From Pseudomonas sp. A-RE-19 (lineage in GTDB: Bacteria; Pseudomonadota; Gammaproteobacteria; Pseudomonadales; Pseudomonadaceae): 47,402 nucleotides of DNA. The stretch is from contig NZ_JAHBDQ010000031.1 of the NCBI RefSeq assembly GCF_019956555.1, positions 1 through 47,402 on the forward strand, given 5' to 3'. Positions within the stretch are counted from its first letter, which is position 1. Each line of letters starts with the position of its first letter. Made by a program: the position numbers and the translations under genes. The notes under the pieces were generated by a model, which made no database searches, had not been told where the DNA came from, and saw only the letters and a program-made list of their open reading frames with translations. Shown here piece by piece: positions 18,371 through 26,691 of the stretch.

Positions 18371-19318
18371 TCAGTCTGTGAACCGAAGATCCCGTGTCTC
18401 GCCCAGCAATAATGGGCGATTCAGCTCAGTGACCTCCCTGATGTAATCCCACAACAGCGTGATCCGCTTGAGCTTGCGCAGATCCTCGCGGCAGTACATC
18501 CAGAACTGCCGGGTTATGGTGATTTCTTGCGGCAACACCGGCAGCAACCGCGGGTCTTGAGCCGCCAGGAAGCACGGCAGAATCGCCAGTGACCGTCCCT
18601 GCTGAGCTGCCACGAACTGCGCGATCACGCTGGTGCTGCGCAGATTGGCACTGGCACCGGGCAACACATTCGCCAGGTACAGCAGCTCCGAGCTGAACGC
18701 CAGATCGTCGACATAACTGATGAATTGATGCTTGCCCAAGTCTGCCGGGCGGCGGATTGGTGGGTGCTTGTCCAGATAATCCTGGGTCGCATACAGCTGC
18801 AATCGGTAGTCGCAGAGTTTGCAGCAGACATACGGACCGTGTTCCGGCCGCTCCAGCGCGATGACGATGTCTGCCTCGCGCTTGGACAGACTGATGAAGT
18901 GCGGCAGCGGCAGGATGTCCACCGAGATCGCCGGGTAGGCGTCGACGAAATGGCTCAGTTGCGGGGTAATGAAAAAACTGCCGAACCCTTCGGTGCAGCC
19001 CATGCGCACGTGCCCGGACAATGCCACGCCGGAGCCCGAAACCTGCTCGCACGCCATGTGCAGGGTGCTTTCGATTGACTCGGCGTAACCCAGCAGCCGC
19101 TGGCCCTCGGCAGTCAGGACGAAGCCGCTGGTTCGGGACTTCTCGAACAGCAATGTGCCCAACGCCGCTTCCAGCGAACTGATGCGTCGCGACACGGTGG
19201 TGTAGTCCACCGCCAGGCGCTTGGCTGCGGTGCTGGCCTTGCGAGTGCGGGCAACCTCGAGGAAAAACTTGAGGTCATCCCAGTTCAACGAGCCTAAAGA
19301 CGTGATGTTTTTTTGCAT
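18371..19318 (-). CDS. LysR-type transcriptional regulator with element-supplied C-terminus
   Basis: The 315-residue protein has an N-terminal LysR winged helix (NWDDLKFFLEVARTRKASTA, then DYTTVSRRISSLEAALG) and a substrate-binding domain. It is divergent from mmsA, with 162 bases between the starts, so it is a likely regulator of mmsAB (inference). ATG 19318 gives the standard spacing to the HTH; a longer frame upstream overlaps the mmsA promoter region. The element entered codons near the 3' end, so the last residues (about 22, after LLWDYIR) are encoded by element DNA and differ from the original tail still present at 11913-12049. The frame stays open and the family fold is complete, so it is probably functional. 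Confidence 0.9.
   Translation of the reverse strand: MQKNITSLGSLNWDDLKFFLEVARTRKASTAAKRLAVDYTTVSRRISSLEAALGTLLFEKSRTSGFVLTAEGQRLLGYAESIESTLHMACEQVSGSGVALSGHVRMGCTEGFGSFFITPQLSHFVDAYPAISVDILPLPHFISLSKREADIVIALERPEHGPYVCCKLCDYRLQLYATQDYLDKHPPIRRPADLGKHQFISYVDDLAFSSELLYLANVLPGASANLRSTSVIAQFVAAQQGRSLAILPCFLAAQDPRLLPVLPQEITITRQFWMYCREDLRKLKRITLLWDYIREVTELNRPLLLGETRDLRFTD
18440..18507. repeat. attR: right direct repeat of the integrated element
   Basis: This is the partner of 11982-12049 (65 of 68 bases identical, same orientation). The perfectly conserved 25 bases are 18483-18507. The repeat lies inside the coding sequence of the LysR-type regulator, so recombination here restores an open frame with a different C-terminus. 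Confidence 0.85.
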
Positions 19319-19480
19319 GATGGACCGGCTTTTATGTGCGTTCTTATTAGAAGTTTGCACATCTATACTCCAAAAACAGTCCGACAACCAATTCGTGACA
19401 CACGCCTCATCTCAAGGCGACTTTCTCGCCTTGGCTCCAAAGATCGCTCTCTAAATAAGAACAACGTCCCGGAGACCAAT

Positions 19481-20998
19481 ATGAACGCATCGCTAGAAAC
19501 CACCGTGCAAAAGGTCAAATTGTTGATCGATGGCGAGTGGGTCGAATCCCAGACCACCGAATGGCGCGACATCGTCAACCCGGCGACCCAACAAGTGTTG
19601 GCCAAAGTCCCATTCGCCACAGCCGCCGAAGTCGATGCCGCCATCAGCGCTGCCCATCGCGCCTTCCAGACCTGGAAGCTGACGCCGATCGGCGCGCGGA
19701 TGCGCATCATGCTCAAGCTTCAGGCGCTGATTCGCGAACACTCCAAGCGTATTGCCGTGGTGCTCAGCAATGAGCAGGGCAAAACCATCGCCGACGCTGA
19801 AGGCGATATCTTCCGCGGCCTGGAAGTGGTCGAACATGCCTGCTCCATTGGCAGCCTGCAAATGGGCGAGTTCGCCGAGAACGTCGCTGGCGGTGTCGAT
19901 ACCTACACCCTGCGTCAGCCGATCGGTGTCTGTGCCGGCATTACCCCGTTCAACTTCCCGGCGATGATTCCGCTATGGATGTTCCCGATGGCCATCGCCT
20001 GCGGCAACACCTTCGTGCTCAAGCCATCCGAACAGGATCCGATGTCGACCATGCTGCTGGTGGAGCTGGCCATCGAAGCCGGCATTCCGGCGGGCGTGCT
20101 CAACGTCGTTCACGGCGGCAAGGATGTAGTGGACGCGCTCTGCACCCATAAGGACATCAAGGCTGTTTCGTTCGTCGGTTCGACCGCGGTCGGCACTCAC
20201 GTCTACGACCTGGCCGGCAAACACGGCAAGCGCGTGCAATCGATGATGGGCGCCAAGAACCACGCCGTTGTGCTGCCTGATGCCAATCGCGAGCAGGCGC
20301 TCAATGCACTGGTCGGCGCCGGTTTCGGTGCGGCCGGGCAACGCTGCATGGCCACCTCGGTGGTGGTGCTGGTGGGCGCGGCCAAGCAATGGCTGCCAGA
20401 CCTGAAAGCCCTGGCGCAGAAACTCAAGGTCAATGCCGGCAGCGAGCCGGGCACTGATGTGGGGCCGGTAATCTCCAAGCGGGCCAAGGCGCGTATTCTC
20501 GAGCTGATCGAAAGCGGGATCAAGGAAGGCGCCAAGCTGGAACTGGACGGTCGCGACATCACTGTTCCGGGCTTCGAGCAGGGTAACTTCGTCGGCCCGA
20601 CCCTGTTCTCTGGCGTGACTCCCGAGATGCAGATCTACACCCAGGAAATTTTCGGTCCGGTGCTGGTGGTGCTGGAAGTCGACACCCTCGATCAGGCTAT
20701 CGCTCTGGTCAACGCCAACCCGTTCGGCAACGGCACGGGGTTGTTCACCCAGAGCGGTGCGGCGGCGCGTAAATTCCAGACGGAAATCGACGTAGGCCAG
20801 GTCGGCATCAACATCCCGATTCCAGTGCCGGTGCCGTTCTTCAGCTTCACCGGTTCCCGTGGTTCGAAGCTCGGCGACCTCGGTCCGTATGGCAAGCAAG
20901 TGGTGCAGTTCTACACTCAAACCAAGACCGTCACCGCGCGCTGGTTCGACGACGACAGCGTCAACGACGGTGTGAACACTACCATCCACTTGCGTTAA
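19481..20998 (+). CDS. mmsA: Methylmalonate-semialdehyde dehydrogenase (CoA-acylating)
   Basis: MmsA oxidises methylmalonate semialdehyde to propionyl-CoA with NAD+ and CoA, releasing CO2, in valine catabolism; it also acts on malonate semialdehyde. The 505-residue aldehyde dehydrogenase has the N-terminal LLIDGEWVES segment, the family ITPFNFPAMIPLW motif, the FVGSTAVG nucleotide-binding turn and the catalytic Cys289 in GAAGQRCMAT. The start at 19481 follows GGAGA; a longer upstream frame is not protein-like. mmsB follows after ten bases, forming the usual mmsAB pair. A LysR gene is divergent upstream, whereas P. aeruginosa uses an AraC-type MmsR. Confidence 0.94.
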   Translation: MNASLETTVQKVKLLIDGEWVESQTTEWRDIVNPATQQVLAKVPFATAAEVDAAISAAHRAFQTWKLTPIGARMRIMLKLQALIREHSKRIAVVLSNEQGKTIADAEGDIFRGLEVVEHACSIGSLQMGEFAENVAGGVDTYTLRQPIGVCAGITPFNFPAMIPLWMFPMAIACGNTFVLKPSEQDPMSTMLLVELAIEAGIPAGVLNVVHGGKDVVDALCTHKDIKAVSFVGSTAVGTHVYDLAGKHGKRVQSMMGAKNHAVVLPDANREQALNALVGAGFGAAGQRCMATSVVVLVGAAKQWLPDLKALAQKLKVNAGSEPGTDVGPVISKRAKARILELIESGIKEGAKLELDGRDITVPGFEQGNFVGPTLFSGVTPEMQIYTQEIFGPVLVVLEVDTLDQAIALVNANPFGNGTGLFTQSGAAARKFQTEIDVGQVGINIPIPVPVPFFSFTGSRGSKLGDLGPYGKQVVQFYTQTKTVTARWFDDDSVNDGVNTTIHLR

Positions 20999-21008
20999 GG
21001 AGCCGGAC

Positions 21009-21896
21009 ATGAAAATCGCTTTTATCGGTCTCGGCAACATGGGCGCGCCGATGGCGCGCAACCTGATCAAGGCCGGCCATTCGTTGCGGCTGGTTGACCT
21101 GAACAAAGCTGTGCTGGCAGAGCTCGAGCAACTGGGCGGCAGCATCAGCGCTTCGGCCCGTGAAGCGGCTCAAGGCGCAGAACTGGTGATCACCATGCTG
21201 CCCGCCGCTGTGCATGTGCGCAGCGTCTGGCTGGGCGAAGACGGCGTACTGGCGGGGATCGCCAAGGGCGTGCCTGCCGTGGATTGCAGCACCATCGATC
21301 CGCAGACGGCGCGTGATGTAGCGGCGGCGGCCGCCAAACAAGGTGTGGCGATGGCCGATGCGCCAGTCTCTGGTGGCACCGGCGGTGCCGCGGCCGGGAC
21401 GCTGACCTTTATGGTCGGCGCCACTCCTGAACTGTTCGCGACCCTGCAACCGGTGTTGGCGCAGATGGGCCGCAACATCGTCCATTGCGGTGAAGTCGGC
21501 ACCGGGCAAATCGCCAAGATCTGCAATAACCTGCTGCTGGCGATCTCCATGGTCGGCGTCAGCGAGGCCATGGCCTTGGGCGATGCGCTAGGGATCGACA
21601 CAACGGTGCTGGCGGGGATCATCAACAGTTCCACCGGGCGTTGCTGGAGTTCGGAGATGTACAACCCATGGCCGGGCATCGTCGAAACGGCGCCGGCCTC
21701 GCGGGGGTATACCGGCGGTTTCGGTGCCGAACTGATGCTCAAGGATTTGGGGCTGGCCACGGAAGCGGCACGTCAGGCGCATCAACCAGTGATGCTCGGC
21801 GCGGTGGCCCAGCAGTTGTATCAGGCGATGAGTCAGCGTGGGGAAGGTGGCAAGGACTTCTCGGCGATCATCAACAGCTATCGCAAACCGCAGTAA
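21009..21896 (+). CDS. mmsB: 3-hydroxyisobutyrate dehydrogenase
   Basis: MmsB oxidises 3-hydroxyisobutyrate to methylmalonate semialdehyde with NAD+, supplying the MmsA substrate in valine breakdown. The 295-residue protein has an N-terminal Rossmann turn (IAFIGLGNMGAPMARNLIKA), the family signature DAPVSGGTGGA near residues 117-127 and the catalytic-lysine segment GQIAKICNN. The start at 21009 has AAGGAG just upstream and lies ten bases after mmsA. An intrinsic terminator follows. Confidence 0.95.
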   Translation: MKIAFIGLGNMGAPMARNLIKAGHSLRLVDLNKAVLAELEQLGGSISASAREAAQGAELVITMLPAAVHVRSVWLGEDGVLAGIAKGVPAVDCSTIDPQTARDVAAAAAKQGVAMADAPVSGGTGGAAAGTLTFMVGATPELFATLQPVLAQMGRNIVHCGEVGTGQIAKICNNLLLAISMVGVSEAMALGDALGIDTTVLAGIINSSTGRCWSSEMYNPWPGIVETAPASRGYTGGFGAELMLKDLGLATEAARQAHQPVMLGAVAQQLYQAMSQRGEGGKDFSAIINSYRKPQ

Positions 21897-21905
21897 GAGG
21901 TTTTT

Positions 21906-21940
21906 CCGGGGATCTGCGTCGGGCAGATCCCCGGTTTTTT
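21906..21940 (+). terminator. mmsAB intrinsic terminator
   Basis: A 12-bp perfect stem (CCGGGGATCTGC / GCAGATCCCCGG) with a five-base loop ends in six T residues, ten bases after the mmsB stop. Confidence 0.9.
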
Positions 21941-21950
21941 ATGGGCTGAA

Positions 21951-22027
21951 AAAAGATCGCAGCCTTCGGCAGCTCCTACATGGGAATGTGTACACCCTGT
22001 AGGAGTTGCCGAAGGCTGCGATCTTTT
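21951..22027. repeat. REP palindrome, AGATCGCAGCCTTCGGCAG type
   Basis: Two 30-base arms (21951-21980 and 21998-22027), complementary at 29 of 30 positions, flank a 17-base loop. The motif is a well-known repetitive extragenic palindrome of fluorescens-group genomes. It lies between convergent mmsB and the cupin gene and may also end transcription from both sides. Confidence 0.88.
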
Positions 22028-22033
22028 GCTTTA

Positions 22034-22378
22034 TCAGGCAAACACGAAATACTTGCGCACGGTCTCAACCACTTCCCACGTACCTTTCATCCCCGGCTCG
22101 ATCACGAAAATATCACCGGCACGCAGATGGATCGGCTCCTTTCCTTCCGGGGTGATGATGCAATACCCCTCGCGGAAATCGCAGTATTCCCACTTCACGT
22201 ATTCCACATACCACTTGCCTGGCGTGCAGATCCAGGTGCCCATGATTTTGCTGCCGTCTTCGCTGGTGTAGGCGTTGAGGTTGACGGTGTGCGGGTCGCC
22301 TTCGAGTTTTTCCCATTTGCAGGCGTCGAGCACCGGCAGTGGGTGGGTATCGCGAAGTACGGTAATAGGTGCGGTCAT
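22034..22378 (-). CDS. Cupin domain protein (DUF861 / Cupin_3 type)
   Basis: The 114-residue product is a single small cupin barrel of the EutQ-like DUF861 group. It has the GTWICTPGKW opening strand, the EYCDFREGYCIITPEG segment containing the first cupin motif, and the second motif LRAGDIFVIEPGMKGTWEV. Many members bind a metal, but the ligand set here is incomplete and the substrate is unknown. It stands alone, convergent with mmsB across a REP element. Start and length agree with the family. Confidence 0.82.
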   Translation of the reverse strand: MTAPITVLRDTHPLPVLDACKWEKLEGDPHTVNLNAYTSEDGSKIMGTWICTPGKWYVEYVKWEYCDFREGYCIITPEGKEPIHLRAGDIFVIEPGMKGTWEVVETVRKYFVFA

Positions 22379-22487
22379 GTGGACTCCGGGGCAGTGGACT
22401 AGAGAACTGAAGTCGCACCCTATAGCGCCTGTTCACCGGTCAGTTGTCTGTGCTCGACATTGAGCTGTCCAGAAACGCGCATTGCCC

Positions 22488-22859
22488 TCAAAGGCTGTTC
22501 AGCGGGCAATCGAGCCGGCTCTGTTCGAGGCTGGCTTCGAACTCGACCAATTGTGAATGCTGCTGCGACAGCACAGCGATCCGCTCGCTGATTTCCTGCT
22601 TCTTGGCGGCGATAACCTGATGGGCCCGTTCCCACGGCATTTGCGGCCCCTGATGTCCGGCGAAGACCGACTGCAATTCCTTGAGCCTGAAACCCAGCTG
22701 CTGCGCGCACTTGATGAAGATCAGCAGGTCAACGCTTTTCTGGTCGTAGACGCGGTATTTTCCCAACCGCTGAGCGGTGGGCAGCAGGCCGATCGACTCG
22801 TAATGGCGGATGCTTTTGATCGTGGTTCCGGAGCGCTGCGCGGCTTGGCCGATGTACAT
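22488..22859 (-). CDS. MerR family transcriptional regulator
   Basis: The 123-residue protein begins with a MerR winged helix (MYIGQAAQRSGTTIKSIRHY, then ESIGLLP and YRVYDQKSVDLL) followed by a dimerisation coiled coil (about residues 75-115). No metal-binding cysteine pattern is visible near the C-terminus, so a metal effector is unlikely; a redox or organic signal fits better. ATG 22859 agrees with the family N-terminus and has GGGACTTT upstream. It follows the quinone reductase gene on the same strand by 46 bases and probably regulates it. Confidence 0.88.
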   Translation of the reverse strand: MYIGQAAQRSGTTIKSIRHYESIGLLPTAQRLGKYRVYDQKSVDLLIFIKCAQQLGFRLKELQSVFAGHQGPQMPWERAHQVIAAKKQEISERIAVLSQQHSQLVEFEASLEQSRLDCPLNSL

Positions 22860-22905
22860 GGAAAGTCCCTTTTCGCCGTGGTTGCCCGGCGTATTATCGG
22901 CAGAC

Positions 22906-23481
22906 TCAGCGGCTGACGATAGCCTGGGCCTGGCGTAACCAGATTTCACGCTGGTCAGCGCTGGAACCGAGAATCGGGCCGAACGTGAGCGTGCGTTGTG
23001 GCTCGATGCCGCAGAACGCGAGCGTGGTTTTGCGTACCTGATGCAGCCCAGGCATGCGATAGAACCAGCGGTAATACCAGGGTGGCGTGTCCATGGTCAC
23101 CAGCAAATGCGCGCTGCGACCGTGCAGGAGTTTGTCGGGAAAGGCTTTGCCTTTGCGGTATTTGAAAGCGAAACCCGGCAGGAACACCCGATCGAAAAAG
23201 CCCTTGAGCAACGCCGGAATTCCGCCCCACCAGATCGGATAAACCAGCGTCAGGTGCTCGGCCCATAAAATTTCCGCCTGGGCATGGCGCAAGTCGGCTT
23301 CCAGTGGCTGAACCTGCTGATACCCTTCGCGCAGCACCGGATCAAAATCCATTCTGCCTAGAAACAACTGGCGCACCTCATGCCCGGCACGCAGCGCCGA
23401 TTGTGCGTAGCGTTCGGCCAGTGCGCCGCAAAAACTGTTACTTGAAGGATGCCCGAGGATCACCAGAATTCGTTTGCCCAT
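22906..23481 (-). CDS. NAD(P)H-dependent quinone oxidoreductase, flavodoxin-fold
   Basis: The 191-residue protein belongs to the Flavodoxin_2 group (KefF/MdaB/NQO1 relatives), FMN or FAD enzymes that reduce quinones by two electrons. It shows RILVILGHPSSNSFCGALAE with the phosphate-binding loop at the N-terminus, then LVYPIWWGGIPALLKGFFDR, the typical isoalloxazine-site segment. ATG 23481 is favoured over an upstream start because it sits directly before the first beta strand. A MerR regulator lies just downstream on the same strand. Confidence 0.85.
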   Translation of the reverse strand: MGKRILVILGHPSSNSFCGALAERYAQSALRAGHEVRQLFLGRMDFDPVLREGYQQVQPLEADLRHAQAEILWAEHLTLVYPIWWGGIPALLKGFFDRVFLPGFAFKYRKGKAFPDKLLHGRSAHLLVTMDTPPWYYRWFYRMPGLHQVRKTTLAFCGIEPQRTLTFGPILGSSADQREIWLRQAQAIVSR

Positions 23482-23526
23482 CGCCTCTGTCCTTGAAGAT
23501 GAAAGCACAAGGGTAAAGTCTGCCCC

Positions 23527-24411
23527 TCAGGGGAGAGTCAAGGCGTGCAGCAAGGCCTTGGCGTAACCGGGCAATGCGCTGAAATCCCGAGCGCAGAGCA
23601 ACAGTTTGCGTGTGGCCCAAGGTTCTTGCAGGGCGAAGTGCTTGAAGGTTTGTTCGCCGCGCCAGCGCTCAACTGCCGCCAGGGGGACGATCGCCAGCCC
23701 CGTCCCCCGGGCAACCATGCGTATCACGCCGTCGAAACCGTCGGCGCGGATGCGGATTTGCATGCGTGATCCGGTGTGCAACGCCTGTTCCTCCAGGTAC
23801 ACCGCCAATGCGCTGTTGGCGTTCAGACCGACGTAGTCGTGGTGCAAGGTGTTGCTGAAGCTCACTACACCTGCGTGGGTCAAGGGATGATTGCGGGGCA
23901 TGATCAGCACCAGCGGATCGTCGCGAAACGGGCGGGTCTGCAGGTCATCGGTCTCCACGGCATCAGAGACGATACCCAAGTCTGCCGCACCTTGGCGCAA
24001 GGCGTGGGTGATGCGCGCGCTGGGCAGCTCTTGCAGATCGATGTCGAGGTTGGGGTGATCGCGCAGAAAGTCTGCAAGCAACTCAGGCAGGTACTCGGTG
24101 ATCGCCGTGGTATTGCACAACAGTCGCACCTGGCCTTTGACGCCATTAGCGTATTCGGCGAGATCCTGCTGCATGCGCTCGGCCTGCTGCAACAGGACTC
24201 GGGCATGCTGCGCCAACGCCTTGCCAGCCGGGGTCGGACTGACACCGCGGCGACCGCGCTCAAGGAACTCGATGCCCAATGAAGCTTCCATGGCGCGGAT
24301 GCGCGAACTCGCCGCCGCCAGCGACAAATGACTGCGAGCGGCACCGGCGGTGATGTTGCCGGTGTCGAGGATGTTCAGGTAGAGGCGCAGGTCGGTGAGG
24401 TCGAAGTGCAT
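23527..24411 (-). CDS. LysR-type transcriptional regulator
   Basis: The 294-residue protein starts with a LysR HTH (MHFDLTDLRLYLNILDTGNI, then HLSLAAASSRIRAMEASLG) and has a PBP2-like effector domain. It is divergent from the TauE/SafE permease gene, with 217 bases and a REP palindrome between them, so it may control that permease (inference). ATG 24411 places the HTH at the usual distance; the open frame continues upstream through the REP element and is not coding there. Confidence 0.88.
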   Translation of the reverse strand: MHFDLTDLRLYLNILDTGNITAGAARSHLSLAAASSRIRAMEASLGIEFLERGRRGVSPTPAGKALAQHARVLLQQAERMQQDLAEYANGVKGQVRLLCNTTAITEYLPELLADFLRDHPNLDIDLQELPSARITHALRQGAADLGIVSDAVETDDLQTRPFRDDPLVLIMPRNHPLTHAGVVSFSNTLHHDYVGLNANSALAVYLEEQALHTGSRMQIRIRADGFDGVIRMVARGTGLAIVPLAAVERWRGEQTFKHFALQEPWATRKLLLCARDFSALPGYAKALLHALTLP

Positions 24412-24449
24412 CGTTACAGCCTCGGGAAGTTTGTTGTCTGGGCGGGCCC

Positions 24450-24525
24450 CTTCGCGGGCAAGCCTCGCTCCTACAGGATTTAGTTGTTGTGGCGATCCCT
24501 GTAGGAGCGAGGCTTGCCCGCGAAG
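24450..24525. repeat. REP palindrome, CGCGGGCAAGCCTCGCTCC type
   Basis: Two 28-base perfectly complementary arms (24450-24477 and 24498-24525) flank a 20-base loop between the divergent LysR and permease genes. The same family recurs at 34709-34773. Its place between divergent promoters is unusual for an REP, which more often sits between convergent genes. Confidence 0.88.
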
Positions 24526-24628
24526 GCGCCAGCAGCCGCAATGGAAAACTCTAGCCTCTGTCAAATCAAGAGGCAGCCTCAGTATATGGCGGATTTTCAG
24601 CGCAACCTTAAGGGCCCACCATAGCCCC

Positions 24629-25393
24629 ATGAATACACTCGCCGCGTTCTACCAGCACCTGGGTTTGACCCTGTCCTTATTGGTGATCGCCACCTTCCTG
24701 CTGGCCGGGATGATCAAAGGCGTGATCGGCCTCGGACTGCCGACCATTGCCATGGGCTTGCTCGGTCTGGCTATGGCCCCGTCACAGGCTGCGGCGCTGC
24801 TGATTATTCCGGCCACGCTGACCAACGTCTGGCAACTGGCATTCGGTGGTCATTTGCGCGGGCTGCTGAACCGGTTGTGGCCGATGCTGCTGGCGGTTTT
24901 CATTGGCACCGGTGCCGGCACGCTCTGGATCGGCATGGCCGGTGGACACTGGGTCGTGCGGGGGCTGGGGGCGGCGTTGTTGATTTACGCCTTGAGCGGG
25001 TTGTTCCTGCCGACCTTGCGCGTTAGCGGTAGTACCGAGCGTTGGCTCGGTCCGCTGTGCGGTGTGCTGACGGGCGTTATTACGTCGGCCACGGGCGTGT
25101 TCGTGATTCCGGCCGTGCCGTATTTGCAGGCGCTGGGCTTGAGCAAGGATGAACTGGTGCAGGCGCTGGGCCTGTCGTTCACCGTCTCGACCCTCGCATT
25201 GGCCGCCGGACTGTCATGGCGCGGTGCCCTCGGCGGCGGCGAGTTGAGCGCGTCGCTGCTGGCGCTGATTCCGGCGGTACTCGGCATGCTGCTGGGGCAA
25301 TGGTTGCGCCAGCGGATCAGCGCCGTGTTGTTCAAGCGCGTGTTCTTCATCGGCCTCGGCGTGCTCGGTGGCCATTTGCTGATCAGCGGCTAG
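24629..25393 (+). CDS. Sulfite exporter TauE/SafE family permease
   Basis: The 254-residue integral membrane protein has about eight hydrophobic segments and the TauE/SafE N-terminal pattern (AGMIKGVIGLGLPTIAMGLL), repeated in the second half (CGVLTGVITSATGVFVIPAV). Members export sulfite, sulfoacetate or other organic anions across the inner membrane; the substrate here cannot be read from the sequence. ATG 24629 fits the family start. It is divergent from a LysR regulator and overlaps the convergent ABM gene by 11 bases at its 3' end. Confidence 0.87.
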   Translation: MNTLAAFYQHLGLTLSLLVIATFLLAGMIKGVIGLGLPTIAMGLLGLAMAPSQAAALLIIPATLTNVWQLAFGGHLRGLLNRLWPMLLAVFIGTGAGTLWIGMAGGHWVVRGLGAALLIYALSGLFLPTLRVSGSTERWLGPLCGVLTGVITSATGVFVIPAVPYLQALGLSKDELVQALGLSFTVSTLALAAGLSWRGALGGGELSASLLALIPAVLGMLLGQWLRQRISAVLFKRVFFIGLGVLGGHLLISG

Positions 25394-25697
25394 CAGACGA
25401 TGGGCTGAGCATGTCGATGGCGCGGATATCGAAATCCCGCTCCAGATACTCCATGCGCATGTCGAGGAACTGCTTCATGTGCGGCAAGTTCGAGTGCACG
25501 TCGAGGTGGGCCTGGGATTGCCAGATCTCGTAGAAGATAAACAGCGTCGGGTCCTGTTTGTCTCGCAGCATGTGGTACTCGATGCAACCGGGTTCGGCGC
25601 GACTTGCTTCCACATGGGCACTGAAAAACGCTTCGAAGGCCTCGGATTTTTCCGGGCGGGTCTTGGCGTGCAGGATGAAGCCTTGCAGTTCGCTCAT
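25383..25697 (-). CDS. Antibiotic biosynthesis monooxygenase (ABM) domain protein
   Basis: The 104-residue product is a dimeric ferredoxin-like ABM domain protein of the YgiN kind, with ILHAKTRPEKSEAFEAFF at the N-terminus and EPGCIEYHMLRDKQDPTLFI in the middle, then FYEIWQSQAHLDVH. YgiN is a quinol monooxygenase; other relatives are small cytoplasmic oxygenases without cofactor. ATG 25697 has GGAGAG ten bases upstream. It ends inside the last codons of the convergent permease gene. Confidence 0.85.
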   Translation of the reverse strand: MSELQGFILHAKTRPEKSEAFEAFFSAHVEASRAEPGCIEYHMLRDKQDPTLFIFYEIWQSQAHLDVHSNLPHMKQFLDMRMEYLERDFDIRAIDMLSPSSASR

Positions 25698-25856
25698 CAA
25701 AATCTCTCCTCAAGTCAGAAACGGCACCAGTCTAAGACAACAATCGCCAGTCTATTCGTGCGTGTGGGTCAAATGAATTTTGCGGATTGCGCGCTTATTC
25801 CACGCGAGGCTGATCGTTAGGCTGCCGCCATCGATTTCAACCTTGCGAGATTTCTC

Positions 25857-26447
25857 ATGAAGAAAGTCCTGTTGCTCAATGGCGGCAAAAAATTTGCTCA
25901 CTCCGATGGTCGCTACAACACGACGCTGCACGAAACGGCGCTGAGCGTGTTGGATCGCGGTGGTGTGGATGTGAAATCCACGTTCATCGACGAGGGCTAC
26001 GACGTCGCGGAGGAAGTCGCCAAATTTCTCTGGGCCGATGTGATCATTTATCAGATGCCAGGCTGGTGGATGGGCGCGCCCTGGACGGTCAAGAAGTACG
26101 TCGATGAAGTCTTCACCGAAGGCCACGGCAGCCTCTACGCCAGCGACGGCCGCACGCGCTCCGACGCGTCGCAGAAGTACGGCAGCGGCGGTTTGTTGCA
26201 CGGTAAAAAATACATGCTGTCGGTGACCTGGAACGCCCCGCAGCAAGCCTTCGACGACTCGACCGACTTCTTCGAAGCCAAGGGCGTGGACGCGGTGTAC
26301 TTCCCGTTCCACAAGGCCAACACGTTCCTGGGCATGACCGGTTTGCCGACCTTCCTGTGCGTCGATGTGATGAAACGCCCGCAAGTCGAAGCCGATGTGG
26401 CGCGTTATGAGCAGCACTTGACCGAGGTGTTTGGCCTTAAGGCATAA
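25857..26447 (+). CDS. mdaB: NAD(P)H:quinone oxidoreductase, MdaB-type
   Basis: The 196-residue flavodoxin-fold enzyme matches MdaB (modulator of drug activity B), an FAD-dependent NADPH quinone reductase that protects the membrane quinone pool against oxidative stress. It starts KKVLLLNGGKKFAHSDGRYN and has the characteristic IIYQMPGWWMGAPWTVKKYV segment, then YMLSVTWNAPQQAF. Length suits the family. A LysR gene follows on the same strand across a REP element and may regulate it. Confidence 0.92.
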   Translation: MKKVLLLNGGKKFAHSDGRYNTTLHETALSVLDRGGVDVKSTFIDEGYDVAEEVAKFLWADVIIYQMPGWWMGAPWTVKKYVDEVFTEGHGSLYASDGRTRSDASQKYGSGGLLHGKKYMLSVTWNAPQQAFDDSTDFFEAKGVDAVYFPFHKANTFLGMTGLPTFLCVDVMKRPQVEADVARYEQHLTEVFGLKA

Positions 26448-26522
26448 CGCTCAGCTACTATCGAAAGTCTGAACCTGTGGCGAGTTGGCTTGCCCCAATG
26501 TCAGTTAGTCATGCGCAATCGA

Positions 26523-26612
26523 TGTGGGAGCGGGCTTGCTCGCGAAAGCGATTTATCATCCAGCATTAATGTCGACTGACATACCGCTTTCGCGAGCAAG
26601 CCCGCTCCCACA
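26523..26612. repeat. REP palindrome, TGTGGGAGCGGGCTTGCTCGCG type
   Basis: Perfectly complementary 28-base arms (26523-26550 and 26585-26612) flank a 34-base loop in the gap between mdaB and the following LysR gene. This is the GGGAGCGGGCTTGCTCGCGAA variant of the Pseudomonas REP family. Confidence 0.88.
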
Positions 26613-26691
26613 GGTTCCGCACTTTGGCTGGCATTAGGGTAAGCCCCCTCGCCACAGTAGAACGGCGCAGGACTATCGATAAGGGACACAC

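Larger units (their letters stand above)
12025..18507. mobile_element. Integrative element (about 6.5 kb) inserted in the 3' end of a LysR gene
   Basis: The region is bounded by 68-bp near-identical direct repeats, begins with a complete tyrosine recombinase gene beside the left repeat, and interrupts an otherwise collinear gene. Its coding density is low, its base composition reads as less GC-rich than the flanks, and its genes have no counterpart in the neighbouring core pathways. Cargo: FtsK-gamma/HIRAN protein, DUF2971 protein, HTH protein and two tiny ORFs. No replication, conjugation or phage structural genes are visible, so it is a minimal island or a decayed one. Exact ends depend on the crossover point within the repeats. 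Confidence 0.85.

Noticed and set aside
12025..18507. Prophage interpretation of the element
   Set aside because: No capsid, terminase, tail, lysis or repressor genes are visible and the size is far too small. An integrative island or satellite remnant fits better.
22906..26447. KefF or azoreductase naming for the two quinone reductases
   Set aside because: No KefC potassium channel gene is nearby and sequence features do not decide the substrate. Only the MdaB-type name at 25857 is supported well enough to use.
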